From assembly GCA_009379845.1 (NCBI GenBank), contig WHSZ01000067.1:1-33330 (forward strand): 33,330 nt of DNA, in the 5' to 3' direction. Position 1 is the stretch's first letter; each line of letters opens with the position of its first letter. Origin of the DNA: Pseudonocardiaceae bacterium. Lineage in GTDB: Bacteria; Actinomycetota; Actinomycetes; Mycobacteriales; Pseudonocardiaceae. Made by a program: the position numbers and the translations under genes. Shown piece by piece: positions 14,881 through 22,135 of the stretch. The notes under the pieces are model-generated. The model saw nothing but the letters and a program-made list of their open reading frames with translations, was not told the origin of the DNA and searched no databases.

Positions 14881-15845
14881 CGGGTCACCCCCTCGAAGGT
14901 CTGCGCCGCGGCTTCGCTGCGGCCGGATTCGAATTCGTGCACCAGGGTCATATAGGTGTCTTCAAGCGACGCCCGCCGCACCTCCAGATCGGCGATCTCC
15001 TCGCCATACTGGGCGAACAGCTCGCGAACGAAGCCGGTCGCGTCCTCGGTGGAATGCACGAACAGCTCACCGTGGCGACTCCACCGCACCTCGGCCTGCC
15101 CGGACACCTGCTTGGCCAGCGCGTCGGCACTGCCGTTGGCCAGGATCCGGCCACCGGCCAGGATCAGGATTCGATCCGCGAGCTTCTCCGCCTCGTCGAG
15201 GTCGTGCGTGGTGAGCAGGATCGTGGTGTCCTCCAGATCGGACAGCCGATGCACCAGGTCGTGGAACTCGCGTCGGGCGTGCGGATCGAATCCGGCGGTC
15301 GGCTCGTCGAGGAAGAGCACTTCGGGCCGGCCGACGATGCCGATCGCGACGTCCAGGCGGCGACGCTGCCCGCCGGAGAGCATCGAGACCTTCTTGCTCG
15401 CGTGCTCCTCGAGGCCGACCCGGGAGATCAGCTCGTCCACGTCGTGCGGGCGCCGCCGTTCCGGCGTCGAGTAGGCCGCGTAGTAGCGGCCGAGGTGGCC
15501 GAGTAGTTCGGCTACCCGCCACTTGCCGTGGTCGCGCCACGACTGGAGCACGATGCCTAGCCGGGCTCGCCAGGACTCCTTACCGTGCGCCGGGTCCACC
15601 CCCAGAACGCTGACATCCCCCGCCGAACGCATCCGGAATCCTTCCAGGATCTCGATCGTGGTGGTCTTGCCCGCCCCGTTTGGCCCGAGCAGGGCGAGCA
15701 CCTCGCCCCGGTACGCGGTGAACTCGACACCATTCAGCACGTCCACCGACCCGTAGCGCATCCGCAGGTCATGTACCTCGATGGCGGTGCCGTCCGGCGC
15801 TTCGGGATTCCTGGTCGGTTCGCTCAGCTCCCTCACCCCTGTCAT
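14877..15845 (-). CDS. ABC transporter ATP-binding protein (drug exporter type)
   Basis: 322 residues. Walker A GPNGAGKTT, signature LSGGQRRRLDVA, Walker B VLFLDEPTAGFDP and the switch histidine in LLTTHDLDEAEKLADR are all present. The C-terminal 90 residues form the accessory domain common in CcmA/DrrA-like exporter ATPases. A GGGAGG site precedes the ATG on the minus strand. This is the first gene of the exporter operon (ATPase, permease, XRE regulator, Rv2466c-like protein). The promoter region is shared with the divergent DUF1445 gene. A self-resistance or multidrug role is typical of the family but not proven here. Confidence 0.93.
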   Translation of the reverse strand: MTGVRELSEPTRNPEAPDGTAIEVHDLRMRYGSVDVLNGVEFTAYRGEVLALLGPNGAGKTTTIEILEGFRMRSAGDVSVLGVDPAHGKESWRARLGIVLQSWRDHGKWRVAELLGHLGRYYAAYSTPERRRPHDVDELISRVGLEEHASKKVSMLSGGQRRRLDVAIGIVGRPEVLFLDEPTAGFDPHARREFHDLVHRLSDLEDTTILLTTHDLDEAEKLADRILILAGGRILANGSADALAKQVSGQAEVRWSRHGELFVHSTEDATGFVRELFAQYGEEIADLEVRRASLEDTYMTLVHEFESGRSEAAAQTFEGVTR

Positions 15846-15882
15846 GGGCCTTTACCTCCCTATCCGACCTCTTATTCAAGAG

Positions 15883-15897
15883 ATAGTACACCTACTA
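15883..15897. promoter_or_regulatory. Inverted repeat and -10 box between divergent operons
   Basis: TAGTA (15884-15888) and TACTA (15893-15897) are complementary arms around CACC. On the minus strand bases 15888-15883 read TACTAT, a good -10 box for the exporter operon, with about 31 bases of leader and a GGGAGG site before its ATG. No strong -35 is seen at 17 bases. A repressor bound here would block the exporter promoter. The small XRE protein in that operon is the nearest candidate. Confidence 0.45.
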
Positions 15898-15934
15898 CAT
15901 CCGGCGCGCCTTATCCTGGTCGCGAGGAGGCACT

Positions 15935-16747
15935 ATGAATGCTGTGATCACCGCGGAAAGCTCACCGGCCGAGGCGCGGCAGGGGATCCGGACCGGCAAC
16001 TGGCGAGGCGTGACGACCGGGCTGTGCGCCGGATACGTGCAGGCGAATCTGGTGATCCTTCCCGCGCGGTTGGCCGCGGAGTTCACCGAGTTCTGCCACG
16101 CGAACCCGCGAGCGCTCCCGCTGCTGGAACGCACCGAGCCGGGTGTGCCGGACGCGCTGCGCGTGGCTCCCGGCGCCGACCTGCGCACCGACCTGCCCCG
16201 CTACCGGGTGTACCGGGACGGCGTCCTCGAGTCCGAGGTCGACACGCTCGCCGAGTTGTGGCTGGACGATCTGGTGGCCTTCCTGCTCGGCTGCAGCTTC
16301 ACAGCCGAGCAGCGGCTGGCCTCGGCCGGCGTGCGGCTGCGACATCTGGAGACCGGCAGCAACGTGCCGATGTTCCGCACGTCCATGATGTGCGAGCCGG
16401 CCGGCCGCTTCCACGGCCCCGTGGTGGTATCCATGCGGACCATCGCGCGGGACGAGGTGCCGCTGGCCGAGCGCGTGACGGCGGAGCTGCCGATGGCACA
16501 CGGCGCGCCGCTGCACATCGGCGATCCCGCGCGGATCGGCATCGAGGATCTGTGCACACCGGACTGGGGCGATCCGCTGCTGCCCGAGCCGGACGAGGTG
16601 CCGGTGTTCTGGGCCTGCGGCGTGACCCCGCAGGCTGTGATCGCGCGGGTACGGCCAGAACTGGCGCTGACCCACGCGCCCGGCCACATGTTCATCACCG
16701 ACGTGACCGACGATGATGTTGTGGGAGCGCGGCCGCCGTTAGCGTGA
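15935..16747 (+). CDS. DUF1445 putative hydro-lyase (D-glutamate cyclase-like)
   Basis: 270 residues, close to the family norm, with GAGGAGG directly before the ATG. Diagnostic blocks are WRGVTTGLCAGYVQANLVIL near the start, FCHANPRALPLLERTEPG, DLRTDLPRYRVYRDG, the glycine/cysteine stretch FLLGCSFTAEQ, and CGVTPQAVI with APGHMFITD at the end. The family (PF07286) includes the domain of mammalian D-glutamate cyclase, which dehydrates D-glutamate to 5-oxo-D-proline. Bacterial members are labelled putative hydro-lyases without fixed substrate. It is divergent from the ABC exporter and 31 bases before a CocE/NonD hydrolase gene, so those two may be co-transcribed. Confidence 0.9.
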   Translation: MNAVITAESSPAEARQGIRTGNWRGVTTGLCAGYVQANLVILPARLAAEFTEFCHANPRALPLLERTEPGVPDALRVAPGADLRTDLPRYRVYRDGVLESEVDTLAELWLDDLVAFLLGCSFTAEQRLASAGVRLRHLETGSNVPMFRTSMMCEPAGRFHGPVVVSMRTIARDEVPLAERVTAELPMAHGAPLHIGDPARIGIEDLCTPDWGDPLLPEPDEVPVFWACGVTPQAVIARVRPELALTHAPGHMFITDVTDDDVVGARPPLA

Positions 16748-16778
16748 CGGGCGTGGCAGATCATCGGAGGGAGCGCGG

Positions 16779-18413
16779 GTGGTGTTCGGGCGTGTGGTCG
16801 ACTCGATTTTGGGGTTGCCGAGCCGCGAGACGCACCCTGTCGAGGTGTACCGGGACCTCGAGATCCGGATGCCGGACGGCGCGGTGCTGCTGGCGGATCG
16901 GCACCGGCCACGGGGCCGTGGCCGGTCAGCGGTGGTGTTGATCCGTACCCCGTACGGCCGCCGCAGCCCTCCGGCGTGGCTGTGGGCGAATTCGTTCGCC
17001 CGGCACGGAATTCAGGTCGTGGTGCAGAGCGTGCGGGGCACGTTCGGTTCGGGGGGCGAGTTCTGGCCGTTTCACCAGGAGACCGAGGACGGGCTCGCGA
17101 CCCTTGCGTGGTTGCGCGAGCAACCGTGGTGCGATGGGCGGGTGGCCACCGCGGGCGCGAGCTATGTCGGCTACACCCAGTGGGCGCTCGGGCCATACGC
17201 CGACCCGCCCCTCGCGGCTATCTGCCCGGCGATCAGCTGCGCGGACTTCGGTAGCTCGTTCTATCCCGGTGGCGCGCTTTCCCTTGACAACGCGTTGACC
17301 TGGGCCGCGTTGATCGGTTCACAGGAAGACGTCGCGTTGCGCGGCCTGCTGCGCTACCCGCGCCAGCAAGCGCGCACCAGGCGGTCGATGGCGCACCTCC
17401 CGCTCGGCGAGGCGGACCACGCGGCGATCGACAAGCCGGTGCGGTTCTGGCAGGACGTCACCGCGCACGCCGGGGGCGAGGATGGCTTCTGGGCACCGAT
17501 CGATCACCGCCCGGCGTTGAAGACGCTGACCACCCCGACGAGCATGGTCACCGGGTGGTACGACCTGTTCATCCGCGAGCAGCTACAGGATTTCCGCACG
17601 CTGGCTTCGGCAGGCGGGCGAGTCCGGATCACCGTGGGGCCGTGGGCGCACAACGATCCAGGGATGTTCAAGGCGATGGTGTCCGATCAAGTGTCCTGGC
17701 TTTCCGCGCACCTGCTTGACGACACCACCGAACTGTTCCGGGCCAGCGTTCGGTTGTACCTGCAGCACGCCGATCGCTGGCTGGAATGCGACGAGTGGCC
17801 GCCCGCGGAGGCGAAGCCGACCCGCCTGCACCTGCACCCCGGTGGCCGCCTCCGGTGGTTCGCGCCGACCACCGACGGGGCACCCGACATGTTCACCTAC
17901 GACGCGGCGGACCCGACGCCGTCGGTCGGCGGGCCGCTGCTGGCCGGCAAGACCAAGCAGCGGGACAACCGCGTGGTGGAGGCGCGGCCCGATGTGCTGG
18001 TGTACACAAGCGATCCGCTCGAGCGCGATCTCGACGTGGTCGGCGAGCTACGGGCATGCATCCAGCTGCGTACCGATCCCGGCAACGCCGACCTGTTCGT
18101 GCGACTGTGCGATGTGGACGGTCGGGGCGTATCGCGGAACGTGTGCGATGGCATCGTGCGATTGCGTCCGGACGACACCGCGCATGCCGCCGGCCGTGCG
18201 GTCGAGGTGGAAATGCTGCCGACCGCCTACCGGTTCCGCCGAGGGCACCGGCTGCGGATACAGGTTGCCGGCGGCGCGTTTCCCCGGTTCGCCCGCAACC
18301 ACGGCACCGGGGAGCCGGTGGCAGGCGCGGTAAGTACCGGCCGGATCCACCACCGGGTGTTCCGCGATCAGGGGCGGCCCTCGTATCTCGAACTTCCGGT
18401 GCTGGCTGGCTGA
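16779..18413 (+). CDS. CocE/NonD family serine hydrolase
   Basis: 544 residues from a GTG at 16779 (a second GTG directly follows). The N-terminal alpha/beta hydrolase domain has the nucleophile Ser128 in GASYVG, the acid Asp262 in GWYDLF and the base His291 in GPWAHND, a complete catalytic triad. A helical cap lies between them. The C-terminal jelly-roll domain (about residues 340-540) includes LVYTSDPLERDLDVVGELRA with its usual continuation, and ends near GRIHHRVF. This is the layout of cocaine esterase and X-prolyl dipeptidyl peptidase relatives, which cleave esters or amides. There is no signal peptide, so the product is cytoplasmic. The natural substrate cannot be deduced. Confidence 0.93.
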   Translation: MVFGRVVDSILGLPSRETHPVEVYRDLEIRMPDGAVLLADRHRPRGRGRSAVVLIRTPYGRRSPPAWLWANSFARHGIQVVVQSVRGTFGSGGEFWPFHQETEDGLATLAWLREQPWCDGRVATAGASYVGYTQWALGPYADPPLAAICPAISCADFGSSFYPGGALSLDNALTWAALIGSQEDVALRGLLRYPRQQARTRRSMAHLPLGEADHAAIDKPVRFWQDVTAHAGGEDGFWAPIDHRPALKTLTTPTSMVTGWYDLFIREQLQDFRTLASAGGRVRITVGPWAHNDPGMFKAMVSDQVSWLSAHLLDDTTELFRASVRLYLQHADRWLECDEWPPAEAKPTRLHLHPGGRLRWFAPTTDGAPDMFTYDAADPTPSVGGPLLAGKTKQRDNRVVEARPDVLVYTSDPLERDLDVVGELRACIQLRTDPGNADLFVRLCDVDGRGVSRNVCDGIVRLRPDDTAHAAGRAVEVEMLPTAYRFRRGHRLRIQVAGGAFPRFARNHGTGEPVAGAVSTGRIHHRVFRDQGRPSYLELPVLAG

Positions 18414-18433
18414 AGCCGGGATCCCGAGGGCGG

Positions 18434-19594
18434 TTAGCGCGTGGTCTGAGCTTCGGCCGCTGGCTGGGATTCGGGGGGTGATCGGCGGTTGTTCCTGGCG
18501 AGCGCGACGCGGTCGTAGGCCGACGTCAGGAACTTGTGCGCGGGGGTTTCCACCGTGCGGGTGAGCATCCACCCGAGCCCGATCGCCGTGAGCACCATGG
18601 CCCCGGTCTGCAGGGTGGGGCCGAAGCCGACGTCCTGAAGGCCACGCATCACCAGGTACCCGATCGTCTGGTGCATCAGGAATACGCCGTAGGAGATACC
18701 GGCGAACCACTGGATGGGCCCGCGCGCCCAACTCGGGATCACCCGATCCCAGTCCGGTCCGCGCGCCACCAGCGCGATCACGGCTATCGCCATCCACACC
18801 GCGTAGGTGGAACCCCAGTCGGCGACAAGCCCCTCCGGGGTGCCGGCGTGATTGTGCAACGCCTGTCCGGCCATACACGCCGCGAGCAGGAGCCCGAAGT
18901 GTGGCGTGCTGATCCGCCGGGTGGACCACATCCAGATCGCGACACCGGCCACGAAGAGGTGCCACCGGTGCAGCCCGAACCCGTCCACCAGCATCCGGTA
19001 GGTCTCCGGCGGGTCGGATACCCGCAACGGCCATTGCGCCATCGGGATCAGAACCGCGCCCCACAGCACGGTGCGCAACCGCCGTCCGTGCCCGAGCTTG
19101 CTCCGGAACAGCAGGGCGGCCGCCGTGAATCCCATCAACTGCAGCGGCACGGTCCAGTGCGAGCCGTCGATATAGGCGAAATCCTGCGGCTTCCAGTTCC
19201 ACAGCATCATCAGGTTCGATGCGAGATCCCGGAACCCCGGATAAAGCCAGCCTTCCGGACTCGCCACCCGCAGCACCGCGAAGATCAGCACGACGGCTGC
19301 GGCGAACGCGGGGAAAATTCTCGCGACGCGGCCCCACCAGTAGCGGAGCATGGTGCCCCTGCCGATCGTGACGCACGCGAAGTACGCGGAGATCACCAGC
19401 AGGGTGCTGGCGCCGACCTGGAAGGGGAATCGCAGCCGACGCTCGATCAGCTCCGGATGCAGCTCGACACCGAGAAATGTCGAGTGGTAGAGCACGACCA
19501 GTGTTACGCAACCGGCTCGGACCACGTCCCAGCTGATCTTGCGGCGACTGCGCGCCCCGGCCGCGAAAGGTGAGGACTGTGTTTGGCCGGACAC
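18434..19594 (-). CDS. Acyltransferase-3 family membrane protein (OafA/YrhL-like)
   Basis: 386 residues if translation starts at the GTG at 19594. The frame is open to 19681, but that extension is Arg- and Cys-rich and crowds the divergent channel gene. About ten membrane helices are seen. The N-terminal helix carries the family His (VVLYHSTFLG), followed by FQVGASTLLVISAYF and WWGRVARIFPAFA with the conserved Arg. The C-terminus has FAGISYGVFLMHQTIGYLVM. Family members move acetyl or other acyl groups onto exported sugars, polyketides or cell-wall glycans. It converges on the CocE hydrolase gene 20 bases away. The acceptor is unknown. Confidence 0.85.
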   Translation of the reverse strand: MSGQTQSSPFAAGARSRRKISWDVVRAGCVTLVVLYHSTFLGVELHPELIERRLRFPFQVGASTLLVISAYFACVTIGRGTMLRYWWGRVARIFPAFAAAVVLIFAVLRVASPEGWLYPGFRDLASNLMMLWNWKPQDFAYIDGSHWTVPLQLMGFTAAALLFRSKLGHGRRLRTVLWGAVLIPMAQWPLRVSDPPETYRMLVDGFGLHRWHLFVAGVAIWMWSTRRISTPHFGLLLAACMAGQALHNHAGTPEGLVADWGSTYAVWMAIAVIALVARGPDWDRVIPSWARGPIQWFAGISYGVFLMHQTIGYLVMRGLQDVGFGPTLQTGAMVLTAIGLGWMLTRTVETPAHKFLTSAYDRVALARNNRRSPPESQPAAEAQTTR

Positions 19595-19728
19595 CCGCCG
19601 CAGAGTACAGATTAACCGCCGAAACCTCGCACTCGGGCACAATTCCACACCGACGCCCCAGCGCGGCACTGATAGCTTCACCCTCAGTGCCGAGGGGTAA
19701 CACGGTGTCGTACCGAAGGGAGTTGCGC

Positions 19729-20760
19729 GTGCCCATCTTCGTTGCGCGGCTGATCCGACGGTTTACCCGGCTCCGTACCTGGCTTCCGCCGGTTGCGGTG
19801 GTCGTATTCGTATTCGTGACCAGCTGGCCGCTGATGGCGGTGTTCGAACCCGCGAGCAACGAGATCGCCTCACCAGCCAACTACTGGTGGTGGTTCCTGG
19901 TCACCGCGGCCACGGTCGGTTACGGCGACTTCTACCCGGAGTCGGTCGGCGGCCACATCGTGGGCGTCTACGTGATCATCGGCGGTATCGCGACGTTTAC
20001 GACGCTGTTCACCCAGCTGGCAGGCGTGATCGAGAAGGCGAAGGGACGACGTATGCAGGGCGCGGTGACGCTGGACACCTCGGATCACTTCGTGGTGCTC
20101 GGTTATACCTCTGGACGCACCGAGCAGATCATCGGTGAGCTGCTCGCCGAGGGGCGTAGGGGCGTGGTGCTCGGTTCCTGGGACGAGGTCGAGACGCACC
20201 CCATGCCGGAGCGGGACATCGAGTTCGTGCGCGGTGATCTGACCGACGAAGAGGTGTTGCGGCGGGCGTGTGTCGATCGCGCGTACAGCGTGCTGGTGGA
20301 TGCGAGGGACGACAACGAGGCGCTGGCGATGGCGCTGACCGTCAACCACATCGCCGCCGACGCGCACGTCGTTGTCGCGCTACGCGATCTCGGCAGGGCC
20401 GCGCACCTGCGCTACGTCTCGGAAGCGGTGCGCTGCGTTCAGTGGCACACCCCGCGGATGATCACCGAGGAGCTGCAGGCTCCGGGGATCACGCAGGTCT
20501 ACGCGGAGCTGATGACACACGGCGGCGGCAACACCTACTCGCTGCGGCTGCCGGAATCGCTCGGCACGGTGGCCTTCGGAGATTGTCAGACCGCGTTGGG
20601 CAAGGGCTTCGACGCCACCGCGCTCGCCGCTCGTACCGGTGACGATTTGCTGGTCAGCCCCAACTGGCGAACCACGTTGCCGCCCGGCACCGTGCTCTAT
20701 TACGTCGGGAGGCAGCGCATCACCGGGGAGGAGATCGCTCGCGCGGTGCGAGCCGGCTGA
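19729..20760 (+). CDS. Two-TM potassium channel with RCK domain
   Basis: 343 residues from a GTG with AAGGGAG at 19716-19722; another GTG at 19705 with GAGGGG before it is possible. TM1 is WLPPVAVVVFVFVTSWPLMA. The pore helix and selectivity filter follow with TVGYGD at residues 62-67, the canonical K+ filter. TM2 is GHIVGVYVIIGGIATFTTLF. From about residue 100 comes an RCK/TrkA-N Rossmann domain (HFVVLGYTSGRTEQIIGELL) and a C-terminal TrkA-C-like part. The architecture is that of ligand-gated MthK-type channels. It precedes the Lgt-like gene by 48 bases on the same strand, so co-transcription is possible. Confidence 0.92.
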   Translation: MPIFVARLIRRFTRLRTWLPPVAVVVFVFVTSWPLMAVFEPASNEIASPANYWWWFLVTAATVGYGDFYPESVGGHIVGVYVIIGGIATFTTLFTQLAGVIEKAKGRRMQGAVTLDTSDHFVVLGYTSGRTEQIIGELLAEGRRGVVLGSWDEVETHPMPERDIEFVRGDLTDEEVLRRACVDRAYSVLVDARDDNEALAMALTVNHIAADAHVVVALRDLGRAAHLRYVSEAVRCVQWHTPRMITEELQAPGITQVYAELMTHGGGNTYSLRLPESLGTVAFGDCQTALGKGFDATALAARTGDDLLVSPNWRTTLPPGTVLYYVGRQRITGEEIARAVRAG

Positions 20761-20808
20761 CCGAGTCGGGACGGGGTGCAACCGCGGCGAGCGGCTATCG
20801 TGCCACCC

Positions 20809-21612
20809 GTGAACTTAGTGCTGTTCCACGTTTGGGGCTTCGCGGTGCCCACGCACGAGTTCTTCGTGTTTCTCGGCGTGGCGGTGGCTGCCGCGGTGTT
20901 CTTCCGCGAGGCGAGGCAGCGGGGACAGCTGAGCTGGCAGACGCTGGCCGTGGTGGCCGGAGCCCTGGTTGGCGGGGCGATCGGGATGCGGCTGTCCGGC
21001 TGGTTCCGGTATCTCGACCCGATGCTGAACCCGAGTCTCCTTGAGGCCTGGCGATTCGGCACGCACAGCATCCTTGGCGGGCTCGCGCTGGCCTACGTCG
21101 GCGTGCACGTGGCGAAGAAGCTGATCGGCTACCGGGTCCGCACCGGCGACCTGTTCGCCCCGGCTGTCGCGCTCGGCATGGCCGTCGGCAGAATCGGTTG
21201 CCTGCTGACCGAGGCGCCCGGCCGGCCGACCGAGCTGCCGTGGGGCGTGCACGCTCCGGGTTCGGTGCCGAATTGCCCTGGCTGCGCGGCTGGGGCACCG
21301 ATGCACCCTTCGTTCGTCTACGAGATCATGTTCCATCTCGCGGCGTTCGCCGCGCTGTACTGGTTGAAACCTCGACTGCGGCACCGGTCGGGTGCGTTGT
21401 TCACGGTCTACGTCGCCGGCTACGCGGTGTTCCGGTTCGCCGTCGAATTCACCAGAGCCAATGAGACTGTGTGGCTCGAGTTGACGCGGCCGCAATGGTT
21501 TCTTACCGCCGGCATCCTGCTGGCGGTGGCGCGTGCGGTGCTCTACTACCGCACGCGCGCGGGGCGCGACGCCACCACACACGAGAGGGCCAGGGAGGAG
21601 ACGGTTACGTGA
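20809..21612 (+). CDS. Divergent Lgt-like (prolipoprotein diacylglyceryl transferase family) membrane protein
   Basis: 267 residues from a GTG at 20809. About seven membrane helices. Several Lgt landmarks are kept: a His in the THSILGG block (His86), Arg128 in GRIG, Glu135 and Gly138-Arg139 shortly after, HPSFVYE, and Arg209 with Glu213 in FRFAVEF. The Asn that follows GRIG in true Lgt (Asn146 in E. coli, essential there) is Cys131 here, and the loop carries an extra C-x2-C pair (PNCPGC). Lgt transfers diacylglycerol from phosphatidylglycerol to lipobox cysteines. These changes suggest a different acceptor or chemistry. It overlaps the next gene as GTGA and stands two genes before the Tes-like radical SAM enzyme. 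Confidence 0.85.
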   Translation: MNLVLFHVWGFAVPTHEFFVFLGVAVAAAVFFREARQRGQLSWQTLAVVAGALVGGAIGMRLSGWFRYLDPMLNPSLLEAWRFGTHSILGGLALAYVGVHVAKKLIGYRVRTGDLFAPAVALGMAVGRIGCLLTEAPGRPTELPWGVHAPGSVPNCPGCAAGAPMHPSFVYEIMFHLAAFAALYWLKPRLRHRSGALFTVYVAGYAVFRFAVEFTRANETVWLELTRPQWFLTAGILLAVARAVLYYRTRAGRDATTHERAREETVT

Positions 21613-22121
21613 ACGAGCCGCCGGAGCGGGACCAGCCGCCGGAGCGGGACCAGCCGCCGGAGCGGGACCAGCCGCCGGAGCGGGACCAGCCGGAGCCGAA
21701 CGGCTCGGAGCCTGAGGACTCGCCGTTGGACAGCGCCGGGACGGGCGAGGACTCGCCGTCCGAGGATGCTGAGACGGACGACAACTCGTCCGCTCCGCCG
21801 CCGGAACCCGAGCCTGGGCCGGAGTCCGAGTCGGGCCTCGCCGCCGTTGGCATGGGCTGCCTCGGCATGCTCGCCTTTGCCGCGCTGAACCTGGTGTTCG
21901 CCGCGGCGATGGTCAACTTCCTGGACTTCGGCGGGACGCTGGCCCTTGCCATCGTGATGTTCGCGGCGGCATTCGGCGGGGGCGGTTTCATCGTCGCCAG
22001 GAGCGTGGGCCCGATGAAGGGCTTCGGGATCGGGCTGATGATCTCGTGGGCACTGCTGTCCATCATCACGGCCGGTTACTGCACCGGGCTCAACCCGAGC
22101 CTGTACAACACGCCGCACTAG
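21609..22121 (+). CDS. Small membrane protein with an acidic, repeat-bearing N-terminus
   Basis: 170 residues from a GTG overlapping the previous stop (GTGA). The first 75 residues are disordered and acidic: four tandem copies of PPERDQ, then Glu/Asp/Ser/Pro-rich sequence. Three hydrophobic segments follow: VGMGCLGMLAFAALNLVFAA, TLALAIVMFAAAFGGGGFIV and GFGIGLMISWALLSIITAGY. Nothing enzymatic is recognised. The gene sits exactly between the Lgt-like and Tes-like genes with no room for a separate promoter, so it is probably an accessory or scaffold subunit of that system. The tail may recruit the soluble radical SAM enzyme to the membrane; that is a guess from context. Confidence 0.75.
   Translation: MNEPPERDQPPERDQPPERDQPPERDQPEPNGSEPEDSPLDSAGTGEDSPSEDAETDDNSSAPPPEPEPGPESESGLAAVGMGCLGMLAFAALNLVFAAAMVNFLDFGGTLALAIVMFAAAFGGGGFIVARSVGPMKGFGIGLMISWALLSIITAGYCTGLNPSLYNTPH
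21618..21689 (+). repeat. Four perfect 18-bp tandem repeats
   Basis: The unit CCGCCGGAGCGGGACCAG occurs four times without a single mismatch at 21618-21635, 21636-21653, 21654-21671 and 21672-21689, encoding PPERDQ each time. A partial continuation (CCGGAGC) follows. Identity at every synonymous position shows recent expansion, so copy number probably differs between strains. The repeats lie inside the coding sequence and keep frame whatever the copy number. Confidence 0.95.
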
Positions 22122-22135
22122 AGAGGACGGTAACC

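Noticed and set aside
18048..19880. 610-codon minus-strand frame
   Set aside because: It spans the ends of three recognised genes and is Arg/Pro-rich without motifs; the acyltransferase in another frame explains the region.
21618..21689. Tandem repeats as a CRISPR array
   Set aside because: The units are contiguous without spacers and keep a coding frame inside a membrane protein gene.
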